A DNA stretch of 64,000 nucleotides from Euborellia annulipes (GCA_023213315.1 JAKCPI010031658.1:16934-80933), one strand, 5' to 3'; positions 24,914-37,500 are shown, counted from the first letter of the stretch. The notes: generated by a model from the sequence alone, not told the origin. Translations and numbers: made by a program.

Positions 24914-25006
<93 letters not shown>
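24914..25006 (+). repeat. (TG)n microsatellite
   Basis: An almost uninterrupted dinucleotide run inside a DH element, at the position where other copies have short GTCT/GT repeats. Open frames in both directions here are repeat artefacts. Confidence 0.95.
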
Positions 25007-25010
<4 letters not shown>

Positions 25011-25349
25011 TGTGTTCAATTTTAAGCATGAAGGAATTGAGCTACGAGGTTGAAATTTTATATTTAAGTTAAACACCCCCCGGGACCGGAAAAATAAGCT
25101 TTTAATCAAAATCGGCCAAAGAGTACTAGTACTTTACTGATGTACTTTTTCAGTTTTTTTCGATTTTCTCAAAATTTGCTCCAACGATTTTTTTTTAATT
25201 CAAAAATCAATTATTTTTTAGATGCTCTTTAAAATGTATATTCTCATTTTGCGATTGAAATCTTCTGAAGACCACTTTACTCTTGTATTTCATAGGGGAA
25301 GATAAGAGAAATGGTTGCCATGGTAACAAAATATAAATATTTTCCCATA

Positions 25350-26332
25350 GGGGAGAGTGGGGCAAGTTGAGACGGGGGCAAGTTGATACATTCAATATAA
25401 TTTGCCAATCCTTATGCGCATGTTGAAGCGAGTGGTAGCAGTCGATGTGTCGTAAAGTGACGCTGTACTACACATAGTGGCAGTCAAATCCGACAGCGAG
25501 TTGTTGAGTTGTTTAAGGTTTGGTGTTTTCACACCACAAAAGTAAATTTTTTACCTTGTGTTTGAGTATAGAAAAAGTGCATAAAGAATCCCTGAGACCT
25601 ATAATCACTGTGCGCATTTTATTAAACGTTTCTTCCTGAGTAAGTTCATATAATTTATATAAGGCTAGGTGCTCTACTTTTAGGTTATGTTAGTTTTAAT
25701 GACACGTGGTCACTTGGGGCAAGTTGATACATTTGGTTGGGGGCATATTGATACACTGTATCAACTTGCCCCTCAGTCCATGTCCATTGGGATTGGGAGA
25801 AACTAGTTTCAAATTCAGAAGTGGAGGAAGATTCATTGTTCTTGGTTTGTTTAAGCCATATTTACTGTCAAAGTCTGGCCAAGACTGGATCCAGTGCATA
25901 TTATGCAATAAATAGGCACACATCGAATGTGGCAGGTCACAAAATTATACACATGTATTCATTGTGCATCTTATGTGGAAATAGGACTAGATTAGCTTTT
26001 TATCCTTGTAATCATTAAAATGTATTATTTAAAAATTAGCACAATCTTCTTATTGATATCCCATCAGATTATCAATCCCCCTTACCACAGTATCAACTTG
26101 CCTTTTCTTTGTATCAACTTGCCCCGAGGTGGGGTAAGTTGATACGCAATAAATTTTTTTTTAAATTAATTAATTTTAATACTCCATGATTATTATCAGG
26201 AGAGAAAATATGCTATTTAGGTACCTAAAGAATTAACCTTTCAAAATATGATGGTAAAATAAAAGATAGGCGTTCCAATTTTTTGCAAAAAAATAAAATA
26301 TTAAAACTGTCTCAACATGCCCCACTCTCCCC
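25350..26332. mobile_element. TA-flanked DNA transposon, pogo/Tc1-mariner-like, non-autonomous
   Basis: The terminal inverted repeats GGGGAGAGTGGGGCAAGTTG and CATGCCCCACTCTCCCC are flanked by TA on each side, exactly where the host DH copy has a single TA. CAAGTTGATAC-type motifs recur in both orientations near both ends (25379, 25718, 25757, 26090, 26112, 26136), as expected for transposase-binding sites. Around 25877-25960 a degraded frame reads DWIQCILCNK, stop, AHIEC, resembling the C-terminal C..C...W.H..C zinc finger of some pogo-type transposases. No full transposase remains. Confidence 0.75.
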
Positions 26333-27186
26333 TACTTATAAATTTTACATCTTGAATTCAAATGTTCCGTACTGTCGGGAACTAAATATATGTCGACACA
26401 AAAAATCTGGTGTGACAAGCACAGAACACAACTTTCGATTACCGAAGGTAAGAGAAAGTTATGTGCTAGTGCGCCAGTCACACCAGTTTTTTCTATTTCT
26501 ACACATATAAAGAATATATTTTTTTCCCGTTTTATGACGTAACAATACTCCATTTAGATGAAAAAATGATAATCACATGGGTCCACCAAATGAAGAGAGG
26601 GTTCATTTGCATACTTTTTAAACTATTGAATTTATTAAATAATCATAAACACTACTTAAAATGTATTTTTTTCTTTTTATGTATTGGAACGAGTTTTCTT
26701 CCTTTTCTCTAACTTATACAATCTTTCTACAAAATTGCTTTTATTAATTTTTTACTTTCTCTTACCTATATATGTTAATATATAGAGAGAAATTATTGGA
26801 TTGATGTCATAAATTCGATTTTGAGGTCCCCTGAATATAAAAAGATGGTTTTCGCAACATGGTCTGTCTGTGGACAAAATATCTCAAGAACGAAAAGAGC
26901 TAGCAAGTTGAAATTTTATATTTAAGTTAGGCATCCCCATGGAACGTGACACGAAGCTTTTAAACAAAATCGGCCAAAAAGTACTAGTACTTTACTGAGG
27001 TAGTTTTTTCAGGTTTTTCGATTTTCTCAAAATTCGCTACAACGACTTTGATTAAAATTCAAAAATCAATTATTTTTTAGATGATCTTTAAAATGTATAT
27101 CCTCATTTTGCCATGTGGTTCATAGAAAAGATAGAAGAAATTGTTACCATGGTAACAAAATATAAATATTTTCCAATGTTTATAAA

Positions 27187-27867
27187 TAGAAGATGAAATA
27201 AAAACAAGAATTGTTTTCGGCCCGAATTATTTTATTTTCCTTTGTCGACGTTTCGGGGTCTAACGTCACCCATTAGGACAAAGGTGTTAAAAATTCTTAG
27301 CGCTGCCTCCTTCAGTTGTTAAGAAAGATTTTGCATTTACTCTGATGGTGGCTCAGCATATGTACACACAAATGAATTTGTATATTCAGAAATATACAAA
27401 CATTCTTACTTTTTTTTTTTTTTTTTTTTAAACATTCACACTTTTTTCTCATTCACACTCAACACTCACACACACATTCACACTGTCTTTTCGGCAACTC
27501 TGGCCATTTAAGACTTTATACGATAACCGTTGTAATTAATATATGTATTTGGGGTTCAGGCATTTCTATTTAAGCCATCTGGTATCCAAATGGCTTAAAT
27601 AAAATCTTCGGACTGCCTGGGTCCGAACCCGCGACGTTTGGTATAGGAGGTAGGCACGCTACATACCATTCTTACTTACTGAGGAAGGTGAAGAAGAAGA
27701 ATTTTTAACACCTTTATCCTGAAGATGGGATATGTATAGGCCCCGAAACGTCGACAAAGGAAAATAAAATAGTTCGGGCCGAAAACAAGTCTTGTTTTTA
27801 TTTCATCTTCTACCTGTATTACGGCCTTCTTCCACATTGTCTTTGATATTTGGACTTACTTCCACTT
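27187..27867. mobile_element. Penelope-type foldback with hammerhead-like cores
   Basis: The arms at about 27187-27310 and 27695-27867 are reverse complements (GACAAAGGAAAATAAAATA in the right arm). The plus-strand core at 27719-27756 is CTGAAGA, GGG...CCC stem II, GAAACGTC, GAC. The left arm holds a decayed version on the minus strand (27243-27286). The 12-bp target duplication fits Penelope-like elements, which make variable-length duplications. A SINE occupies the loop. Confidence 0.8.
27412..27666 (-). mobile_element. tRNA-derived SINE
   Basis: Minus-strand copy with the poly-A tail as a T-run at 27412. An 11-bp target duplication CATTCTTACTT lies at 27401-27411 and 27667-27677. The B box reads GGTTCGGACCC. 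The body hairpin (ATTTAAGCCATCTGG...ATGGCTTAAAT) and the CACACATTCACACTG tail region are present. The first bases of the tRNA head are lost. Confidence 0.88.
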
Positions 27868-28090
27868 AATGTTTATAAATTTTATATCTTGAATTCTAAT
27901 ACATCTATATCGGGGGAAACTAAATATATGCCGAGACAAAAATCTGGTGTGATAATCACAGAACACAACTTTCGATTTCCGAAGGTAGGAGAAAGTTGTG
28001 TGCTGTGCGACCAGTCACACCAGATTTGTATTATTGGCATTTATATTTCTTTTTATCAAAATTAGTGCAAGTCTTTTTTAGTAAGAAGAA

Positions 28091-28091
28091 G

Positions 28092-28128
<37 letters not shown>

Positions 28129-28130
28129 AT
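28091..28130 (+). repeat. (GA)n microsatellite
   Basis: A GAGA run with single-base interruptions; low complexity. Confidence 0.9.
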
Positions 28131-28514
28131 CATACAAAACAAAACGAGGCGAAAAATTGATTTTACGGGGATGTTGGGTTGCTCTTCTGTGTCGGAGAGC
28201 CTGAAGGGCTCAAAGCAGGGCTCAAGGGACAAAGGGAAGGGGCTCAACTAGCTATTGCCCAAAGGTCGGATTCATATATACTAAAATAAATAAAAATGTA
28301 GCTATGATAAAGGATTTTTAAATATAAAATATTAAAACCATCGCAAATAAAGGCCACTCTGTACTTTCTATTCAAGTAAATCCTACTTCTTATTATATTA
28401 TCCGAAAACATAGTCTCTGTTTAGAATTCATAATTCAAGTTTTCATAGATGCAGGGGGTTTCTATAATACGCATAGATAATTCATAGGCTGGCTATATTG
28501 ATTAAAATGAAAAA

Positions 28515-28742
28515 TCTGGTGTGACTGTCGCACAGCACACAACTTTCGATTACCGAAGGTAATCAGGTTCTGTACATGTCACACCAGATTTTTTGTGTCG
28601 ATATATATTTAGTTTCCGCCGATATATTAAGGTACGTAAACATCTGCGCTCTGTTCCGCTCGCGAGCACCATGCTCGTTAGTTAGTTAGAATAGTACGGG
28701 GTTTTGAGAAGAGCGCGAGCTGCTCGCGAGCCCGTCGCGAGC
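28515..28742 (+). repeat. DH H1-end fragment joined to MITE fragment
   Basis: TCTGGTGTGACTGTCGCAC...GTCACACCAGA and GTGTCGATATATATTTAG are the DH 5' end. From 28631 it runs into GGTACGTAAACATCTGCGCT, the terminus of the short MITE seen intact at 39867-40093. The second MITE terminus is lost here. Confidence 0.7.
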
Positions 28743-29729
28743 ACAATAAATTATAGACCTAAATCTAGCTATATTAATTAATTAAATAAAATAATAAATA
28801 AACATACAAATGAAATGACAGTTTGAGGTTATAGTTACCATATTTAAGAGACCAGGCAAGGTTGATTATATGTATGTATTTATTATTTCCTTAATACAGT
28901 ATATGCTATAATTTATATAAATAGTTTTTTTTTTTTTTTTAAGTAAATTTTAATAATATTATTATCAAGTTCCGGGATGACTGAGCTGGAGCTCGGTGGT
29001 TTTTTCTTTTGATAATTGATAATAAAATTGGAAAAAACTATATATATTATACCTCAGTAAAGTACTAAATAAATACGTATCAATTTGTGTATTAATTGGA
29101 ATAATTTTGATTTTATACAATTCATAATTTTGTTTTATTTAAATAGTAAAAATTATTTGCAATATTCATCATATTCGATTGAAAATTTGATTTCATGTGA
29201 ATATTAGAGAGCGTAGACTACAGTCCAAGTTTTGAAATCCTTTAGGACCTTTTCGCATTTTATATATCAAAAAATTAATTGTAGAATGGGTGATAATAAA
29301 TAAAGATGAATATGTCTTTTAAATTTTTAAGGATATCTCCTGCCGCTAATATCGACGTTTCGGTGCTTTGAACAATGACTTCTTCATGACAAAAAGGTGT
29401 TCATTGGAAAGAATTGACCTCGTTTTATCCTGAATAAGTTCGATAAATTCTTCCCCTTAAAAGCTATTCAAATATTAAGTTGTATTCATTAAAACTATCA
29501 TTTTACTTTCTCTTACCCTATATACGAAATATATTACTTTCTTGTACCCTATATATTTTTAATTTCCATCATAATTCTCATTTATATCTCAATTGAACTT
29601 GAAAGGTTATATTTGCCGAGATTAGCAGGATTTTCTTAAATTGAAATGTTTAAAATAATAAAATGATTGTCTTCTGCTGAAATATAAATTCCATTGATTT
29701 ATTTATTTAATTTACAGAAACTAGTTTCG

Positions 29730-29970
29730 CCCTCGGGGCATGGCGTAGAGATTAGTGTGCTAACCTCATATACCAAACGTCGCGGGTTCGGACCCCAGGC
29801 AGTCCGATGATTTTATTTAAGCCAATTGGATACCAAATGGCTTAAATAAGAATGCCTGGACCCCATATATGTATATTTATCAATAACGGATATCGTAAAA
29901 AGTCTTATATGGCCTGAGTTGCCGAAAAGACTTTGTGAATGAGAAAAAAGTGTGTTAAAAAAAAAAAAAA
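29730..29970 (+). mobile_element. tRNA-derived SINE, full length
   Basis: The A box TGGCGTAGAGA and B box GGTTCGGACCC lie in a tRNA-like head. They are followed by the hairpin body (TTTAAGCCAATTGGATACC...), a GTCTTATATGGCCTGAGTTG block and a poly-A tail. A 14-bp duplication AGAAACTAGTTTCG flanks it (29716-29729, 29971-29984), typical of LINE-mediated insertion. Confidence 0.93.
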
Positions 29971-29971
29971 A

Positions 29972-30009
29972 GAAACTAGTTTCGAGAACATTTGTCCTCT
30001 TCATCAGTC
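29972..30009 (-). ncRNA. Hammerhead-ribozyme-like motif, ACTAGT stem III
   Basis: Minus strand: GA, CTGATGA, stem II GAGGAC.../GTTCTC, GAAA, CTAGTT, TC. The stem III string is the palindrome ACTAGT rather than ACGT, and stem I GA/TC still closes. The SINE target duplication falls on this string. Confidence 0.65.
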
Positions 30010-30861
30010 TGATATAATATACAATATTTTACATTTATATTTCAGCAGAAGAAAATCATTTTATTATTTTAAACATTTCAATTTAAGAAAATCCTGCTAA
30101 TCTCGGCAAATATAACCTTTCAAGTTCAATTGAGATATAAATGAGAATTATGATGGAAATTAAAAATATATAGGGTACGAGAAAGTAATATATTTCATAT
30201 ATAGGGTAAGAGAAAGTAAAACGATAGTTTTAATGAATACAACTTAATATTTGAATAACTTTTAAGGGGTAGAATTTATCGAACAAAGTATTCAGACCTT
30301 TTTTTGTAGAGTGTTAAATTTTCTACAAATTATGTTTTAACGGTATTTTTAGGTATATTTGTTTCAGTGGAATAAAATAAACTGAAAAAAGTGCAAAAAT
30401 GCAATGTTATTTAAATGGGAAATGGATTATGATTTAGGCACGGTTTAATACGAATATTAAGGGTTGATATGGGTCTGATATTTTTTTTTTTAGGTCAAAA
30501 CCTAAAAATTTAGAGGGCGTTTGCAGCATGAAACGCAAATCGGGAAATAACGGACACCCTAATATATATGTATATTAACATATACATATAAGTAAGAGAA
30601 AGTTAAAATAAGTTCCAATAATTATATCACTGAAAACGTATGTGGGGCAGCCTGGTGAATAATTGGTCAGATGGGGGGAGGGTATTGATAAAAACTCAGT
30701 TGGAAATATGTGCAGATCTATTTACTTTCTCTTACCCTATATATGAAATATATAGAGAGGACTCTCTACTTCTTCATACTTAATGTCGATGTTTCGATGT
30801 CTCAATGACAACTTATTCAGGATAAAACGAGGTCAATTCTTTCCAATGAACACCTTTTTGT

Positions 30862-30900
30862 CATGAAGAAGTCATTGTTCAAAGCACCGAAACGTCGATA
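30862..30900 (+). ncRNA. Hammerhead-like motif, degenerate core
   Basis: ATGAAGA replaces CTGAAGA, followed by a potential stem II, then GAAACGTCGATA. The inverse copy is at 29363-29395. The core substitution makes cleavage unlikely. Confidence 0.4.
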
Positions 30901-31178
30901 TTAGCGGCAGGAGATATCCTTAAAAATTTAAAAGACATATTCATCTTTATTTATTATCACCCATTCTACAATTAATTTTTTGATATATAAAATGCGAAAA
31001 GGTCCTAAAGGATTTCAAAACTTGGACTGTAGTCTACGCTCTCTAATATTCACATGAAATCAAGTTTTCAATCGAATATGATGAATATTGCAAATAATTT
31101 TTACTATTTAAATAAAACAAAATTATGAATTGTATAAAATCAAAATTATTCCAATTAATACACAAATTGATATGTATT

Positions 31179-31925
31179 TATTTAAGAGTGTTACAAAATT
31201 ATCCTATCGTTATATAATCAAATTTAAAATAATTTAATTATTCTAAAATTATAAATGTCAAAGGATCATTTAAAGTTTTAATATCAAATTATGTTATTGA
31301 TTGACTCTCCCTCTCCCCCTCTCCTCCCTTCGAACTCTGCACTCACAAAATTGATCGATTTATTCAAAAGTATTTTTAAAATAATCTTTGTCATATAAAT
31401 AATAGTCAAAATTGATATTCGGGCAATTTAATTTTCATTAATACCAAGCGTACTAATATATCAAATTTAAATTCATTATTATTATTATATTCATTAGTGC
31501 AAATTTGGAAAGCATTGAATTCATTAATGTTAATATAATAAGGAATAAAAGCATAATAAATAATACAATATTTATATCAAAATTTAAGAGTTTATTATTT
31601 GTGAAAATAGTCCGTCTGATCAGATTATTTTCTTTTAAATTCTATAAATTAATAAAAATAATGGAAAATTGGAGTTATCAGCCAAATAAACATACTCAGA
31701 GATTTTTAAATTTAATTTGAAGTCATTCGGTTGCAGGTTTTTTGACTGTATTAACGTTATCAGGGCCGCCGAGAGCCTTGCCTCTATACGAGCCCCCTCT
31801 ATTTTTGCCATTATAAGCTGTCGCCTTTGGCGTATTTACTTCATCCCTTCCCTGAACCAGAGACGCTGTTAAAATTTAGAAATATCTTCTGTTTTATTAT
31901 TATTATTTTTTCTATTATTTTTTTT
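31179..31925. other. No gene recognised
   Basis: AT-rich sequence, with the patch at 31740-31850 slightly less biased. No domain or element end is recognised. Confidence 0.45.
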
Positions 31926-32082
31926 TTTTTTTTTATAAAACATTCACACTTTTTTCTCATTCACACTCGCACTCACACACATTCACACTGTCTTTTCGGC
32001 AGCTCAGGCCATATAAGACATTTACGATAACCGTTATTTATGAATTTATATATATTAAGGGTCCAGGCATTTTTATTTAAGC
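31926..32082 (-). mobile_element. tRNA-derived SINE, 5'-truncated
   Basis: A T-run (tail), then ACTCACACACATTCACACTG, GGCCATATAAGAC, ACGATAACCGTTATT and GTCCAGGCATTTTTATTTAA. It ends in the body hairpin; the tRNA head is absent. Confidence 0.8.
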
Positions 32083-32309
32083 CATTTTCTATTATTAATT
32101 AATATGTATGTGAGTTCACTTCGCGAAATTGCCTCGTGCGTTGGCCATTGGTCTGCACTTCTTTTTACTTTTATACATAACATGTTAAAACCGACATGTC
32201 TTCTCATTTGTCCGTGTGTTAGTCAAGATAACACCAATACGAAATTACGTATAAGTTTTAAGTGCGTCTCATGCGATAAAAACTTAAAAAAAAAAGCAAA
32301 CGTGTGGGG

Positions 32310-32571
32310 CAAGGGCGGATCCAGAGGTGTTTCTCGGGGGGGGGGTAATCTGGTGTGACTCGTCGCACAGCACACTATTTTTTTTTAATTTCGGTAATTT
32401 AAAAGCGCATTCTGTACTTGTTTGCCAGAATATAAATACACATCAAATTTTTAAGTATTAATTTTAAAAATTTTACATTAATAATAAATTTTTTTGCGAA
32501 AAAAAGGTATTTTTTTCGAATTTCGGGGGGGGTAATTACCCCCTTTACCCCCCCCCCTTGTATCCGCCCTG
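32310..32571. mobile_element. hAT MITE, complete
   Basis: The termini CAAGGGCGGATCC and CCTTGTATCCGCCCTG are flanked by a perfect 8-bp duplication GTGTGGGG (32302-32309, 32572-32579). The interior includes a decayed DH H1 segment from 32351 (TCTGGTGTGACTCGTCGC). Non-coding. Confidence 0.88.
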
Positions 32572-32579
32572 GTGTGGGG

Positions 32580-32851
32580 TCGTAGAACCCCCGGCAGGAA
32601 CGAAATTCCTTTGGCGAGCAATTTCCGGCCTATGGTAGATAAAAGGAAATAAAGAGAAGGAAAAGATGGGCGTGGCCTCGCCAAGACTTCGGCTAACCTC
32701 GCCTTCCTCCGCCTTCGCTCGGGCGCTGGGAACACATTTTTGTTAGGAACGCGTTTTTGTTACGTTACATTTTTTCCCAATTCACCCTGAGTAAGCCGCG
32801 TTAAAGAACTTCGTTCCAAAAGACTTTGAAATCTAACAGTATTATATAACT

Positions 32852-32896
<45 letters not shown>

Positions 32897-34240
32897 AGAT
32901 TTCGAGGAGGGGAGTTTAAACCTCCTATATCCCTGACTCGGACTATAATAATAATTACTTTTGCCTCCATCACACACACTTGATTTTCCAATCTTCGACC
33001 TTTTTGACCTGATGGTGAAGCCATTCGAGAGGCTATAAAAGGAATTGATGCTCTCATTCTATCTCTAGTCCAAGGGAGGCTGTATTTGATGTCATCATAA
33101 GATACCTTAAAATCCCATGAAATGATTTTTTCACTCTTTCATCTTGAACATTAATCATGATTTAAATAAACATCTTATCGTTTCTTACTAAATAGAGTCA
33201 AAGGGCGTTTATGGATAATTAATTATTAAGTTAAGATAAAACGGCCTTTCTTCTCTTAATTAACATTTTTAGAATATTAGAAAAAAATTTTTTTTGACGT
33301 GAAAAGAATTTATGATAACAAATTCTTTTTAACAAAGGACCGCTTTTTAACGCTTTTATATATTAATTAATAATAATAAATAAAAATATAAAATAAGATA
33401 TCGATTTATCTATCTACTTGAGGTATTTATTTCCCCTTAGGCATGGACGGAAAATTTATATATTTTATAACTCTACTCAAACTTTAATTTTAAATAAATC
33501 CAAACAATTAGGCCTACTACTTAAATTCTCTCCAAAAGGTGCAATGGTACCTTTTGTAGTTGACATTTGATAGAATTTCTTGTTTGTTCTATGAAGTATT
33601 TACCCAAATCATCAGTCCTTCTTGTAGTTGGGCGCCTGTTTAGTAGTTGGTTCCTAGTGAGTTTGCTAGTGAGTGACTAAATATCATATTTAGACCATTG
33701 GTTATCATTACGCGAGTATAAGAGTATTTTAGAAAGAAAACTGAACTAAATGAATACTCAAGAAATTAAGTTCCTAATTATAAACTATTGTTTTTAAAAT
33801 TTTAAAAATATTTTTAAAACCACACCAAGATTTTTAAAAACTACTATTTTAGTGTAAAAGCGGCTACGCGCGTAACTGCAAACTTGATAAGCATGCATGT
33901 GCAATCTTTTTGTACGTACCAGCATGCACAAATTCCCTTCGGCACCACACGGCACAAACATGTTTGTACAAGAAACAGCTTATGCCAAAAATTAACCTAA
34001 AACAAAAGGTTATTTATTCGAAGATAGTAAGAAATACTCACTTCCTTTAAACAGAGACAAAATAAATATTAATGTTTAAAATGAAATTTTAAATAATTAA
34101 TATTTATTAAATAAATATCAAGACGTCTATAAAAAGGTGAAGAGTTTTACTTAGGCAAATATACTTGTGCATGTTTAAAATTCCTATAGTATTAAAAGAA
34201 AAAAAAAATAAATTGAAAAGAAATTAATGGCTGAGTGATA
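32580..34240. other. No gene recognised; (TA)n at 32862-32893
   Basis: Unrecognised GC-richer patches at 32580-32740 and 33840-33970 carry no protein that I recognise. A TA dinucleotide run lies at 32862-32893. Confidence 0.45.
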
Positions 34241-34244
34241 ATCA

Positions 34245-34477
34245 ACAGGAACAGGTAGATGAAGGCAGCCAGCAAAGAACAAAAATTTTATTTAAATATC
34301 GTCGACGTTTCGGGAACTCGTCGCTCCCATCTTCAGGACGTAAATTGTTAATTTTAAATCTAAACAACATTAACAATTTATCCTCCTGAAGATGGGAGCG
34401 ACGAGTTCCCGAAACGTCGACGATATTTAAATAAAGTTTTTGTTCTTTGCTGGCTGCCTTCATCTACCTGTTCCTGT
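34245..34477. mobile_element. Foldback with two hammerhead-like cores
   Basis: Two arms of nearly 100 bp (GGAACAGGTAGATGAAGGCA against TGCCTTCATCTACCTGTTCC) flank a short loop. Minus-strand core 34300-34340: CGTC, CTGAAGA, GGGA/TCCC stem II, GAAACGTC, GACG, so stem I has 4 bp. Plus-strand core 34386-34418 has the same core but lost the 5' half of stem I. The element lies just beyond the 3' end of the cysteine-rich gene at 34583-39429, where the paralogue at 40640 has uninterrupted sequence. Confidence 0.8.
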
Positions 34478-34582
34478 CAAAAATAAATAAAAATTAATAT
34501 TTTTATTATACTGTATATGGCATTTATTTTTTAGATATAAACATTATAATTATGTTATAATCAAAAATAAAAATTATCTCTT

Positions 34583-37500
34583 CTATTCCTTACATTTAGT
34601 AGGAATAACACATCTTCCAGGTATACTTTCAGAAGAATCACAAGGACTTCCGAGAGGGATTTGATAAATTTGCCCTTTAGGACACTTTATGGGTGGCCGA
34701 ATGTTATTTTCTGGTTTTTTCACGCACATTGCCAGAGGCGGACAAGGTGCCTTGATACAGTACACTTGCTCCAAAGCACATTTATAACCTTTCGGGCAAT
34801 AGGCTGTGCAACAAGGATTCCTGTAGTCAGTGTTGTTAAGATCTGTAATAAAAATAAGAATCCAATTAATTAATTGAAATGAACAGTCTATTAATGACAT
34901 GCTGGCCGAGGTTCAGGCTTATAATCCTTTATCATAAGCCTGACCTTTGTGGTATCACTTGGGGGAATTTTAAGTAAAATTACATTCGCTTGACTTGTAT
35001 TAATACAAACGACATCTCTATTTTTTTCTATTAAAAATTTGAATATGCTCTTTGAAGGCTGAAGATGGCAGGGTTGATTCCGGCCGAAACGTTCCAATAA
35101 AGAGTGTTTATAACTAAATAAAGGCTCAATTAATTGGCTGCGGCTGCTACGTTCCACTATTTTTTTGAAAGAACCAGTAAAAACAATAGGGTCCAAATCG
35201 CATTGAATGGCGAAAAACATTTTAAACAAATTATATACGTATATAATAGAAAAAAAACAAGTAAAAATAAAAATACATTTTTATACCTACTTTCAACGCA
35301 AATTCCGTCTTCGCATTTGCCAGAGTCGCATGTTTCTGAGGATGCGCACTAAAACAAAAAAAATTCATATTGTCATTTTTGTTTGCTTTTTCTATTAGAT
35401 GATTTATTATTCAATTTAATTGCAATTATAATCGCAAAATCGTCATAAATAAAATCCATTATGCCCACATGATTTATTGAATTCATATATGAAACTTTAT
35501 ATAATTAATGTAATAAGTAAAATGCAGTAGATCAATCAGCTAAATCAATAATTTCTTCTAATTAAATAGGAATATACGTAGGGGGGACTCTAACTCTAAT
35601 TTGATTTTCAAGTCTTTCTTAATAACAATTTGTAAACAAGTTCAAATTTTTTCAAGTTTTTCATTCCCCCATTACAGAGAAAAGAAACTGGAACTATGAA
35701 GAAATTATTTATCTAAGTTTTTTTTAAATACGCAATTTAATGATATATTGGTATTACATTTATGAATGAACAAATACCTCGCAACCGTTTCTCGTACACC
35801 GAATACAGGACCCTTGTCGGGTACAGGTGCAATTTGCATCACAATTGTCCCAGTTGACGCACTCATGGCCTGCTGAACATTTAATCGCCCAACAAGGTTC
35901 TGAAAAATAACATTATTTTTCAAATATCAATACTAAACACTTAATTAACACATTGTACTAGGAGAATAGAAGCGTGCAATGAATGTTATTTGGAATAAGC
36001 AATTTCTTTGTCCAGAAATATAATTATTAGGCTATATATAAAGGTAATGGAGAGTTTTTAAATATTCTAAATTTGTCCTCTCTTTGTTACAGGTGAGTTG
36101 AAAATTTCATCGCAATTACTACTAGGCTACTATGTTTTTGAGAGCTTAATCGTGAGTTATATTTTTATTTATTTTTGCTCAGGGGCCCACATTTTGTGGG
36201 TACGTGGATGGCGACCACGAGCTACCCGAGCTGGGACAGGCAGTTCTTCAGTACTTTGTACTATGTCTGTCTCTTCCTTCCTCTTTTCATCAGGCGTCAG
36301 ACCGTGCCCCGGCCTGTCCTATTTCTTCCGGTCGTAAAAACGCTTGATAGGGTTGGAGGGAAAAAGAGAGGTCGCCGACCTCACTAATGGCATTTAAAAT
36401 ATTTAAATTTCATTTGGTATTATTAGACCACTACTTTATCATTTATTCACTTAGGATGATGATTCATCCTCAGTAAAAAAAAAAAAAATTATTATCATTC
36501 ATTATATTGATAATATCATCATCATCGAATCATGGAAATATCTAAGTTAACTGAATAATTCTTTTCTGAATGAGTCCTTTCAATTTATTTTCTAATTTCT
36601 TCATTATCTTTATATAATTCATTAATGTCCGTATATCTGTCACGATCTATTTTGGAGACAACTCCCTGTCAGTTTAGAATAAAATAATGTGTCCAAAGTC
36701 GCTTTATTCTTTCACTTCACTAAATACAGGTATTTTATATTTGATACATTCAGAGCCGCAGACAGGGGGGGGGGCTGGGGAGCTATATCCCCGGGGCCCG
36801 GGCCCTTTGCGCTCTAACCTTAAAATTCTAATAAAAAATAATTTTCATGTTTAAAATTTCAATAAAAAAATAATTTTCGTGAAATTTTTTCATGAAGGGC
36901 CCGGGCCCTTTAAGCTCAAATCAAATCAAAAATTTCAAGAAAATGACTTTTTTTTTTTGAAATTTTAAAATTTTAGCTTTCAGGGAGAAGACTTTAGCTT
37001 CTCGCGCCGGAGTCCCAGGTTCGCTTCCCTTCCCAAGCGAGAAAAATTTATTTCATTTGATTTGACTACAAACCATTTGAAATAAATAGGGATGGGGTCT
37101 AAATGCCCTTATTTATTTATTTTGAAATTCCTATCGGGATCCCCGTTTATTTACCCGAGGTGCTTACGTGTACGGAGACACACACCTCAAACCCAACCGG
37201 CCTCTGGCCGTAGCCATCTACCGGCACCCCGTGAAGTTACATCATTTCCTATCTCTAGCTCCTCCTCCTGCTCTCGTCTCTAGCTAGTGGAACTAATCCT
37301 TATTTCTGGTTCCAACCGGCTCCTTTTATCCAACCACTTCTATGCTATGGAGGATGTCCTAGTTTGAGGAGGGACTCCCTCAGCACCGGCGTGTAGCCTA
37401 CTCCTTTCGAAGAATGCATCACTGAGAGGCAACCTTCTTTACGTCCCTTCCACAGGACGGGATGTCACAACAACTCCTCATCGTAGAGTTGCCTGAAGGC

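Larger units (their letters stand above)
24767..26490 (-). mobile_element. DH element, complete but split by a TA-flanked transposon
   Basis: The H2 end is at 24767 (TACTTTCTCTTACC) and the H1 end near 26490 (GTCACACCAG). The copy is continuous once the insertion at 25350-26332 is set aside: TATTTTCCCA before it joins CTTATAAATTTTACATC after it. Its microsatellite has expanded into a pure TG run (24914-25006). Confidence 0.9.
26753..28027 (-). mobile_element. DH element, split by a Penelope-type foldback
   Basis: The H2 end at 26753 and H1 end at about 28027 belong to one copy. The insertion at 27187-27867 is flanked by a 12-bp duplication AATGTTTATAAA (27175-27186 and 27868-27879), and DH sequence resumes in register after it. 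Confidence 0.88.
29080..31178. mobile_element. Large Penelope-type foldback with nested insertions
   Basis: The left arm (about 29080-29690) is matched by right-arm pieces 30030-30283 and 30812-31178, nearly perfect reverse complements (e.g. CTCTAATATTCACATGAAAT). Sequence at 30284-30811 interrupts the right arm between GAATTTATCGAA and CTTATTCAGG, which are contiguous in the left arm. A SINE (29730-29970) lies in the loop. Hammerhead-like segments occur at 29363-29395 (minus), 29972-30009 (minus) and 30862-30900 (plus). No protein remains. Confidence 0.75.

Noticed and set aside
24817..25109. Cysteine/valine or threonine/histidine repeat proteins
   Set aside because: They are read-through of the (TG)n microsatellite inside a DH element; the same frames in other DH copies are short and unrelated.
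29740..29810. Functional tRNA gene
   Set aside because: A and B boxes are present, but the sequence does not close an acceptor stem and continues into the SINE body and poly-A tail with a target duplication.
34891..35229. 112-codon minus-strand frame inside intron 4 of paralogue A
   Set aside because: It coincides with an inserted Penelope-type fragment absent from paralogue B, shows no domain, and the flanking exons splice cleanly without it.
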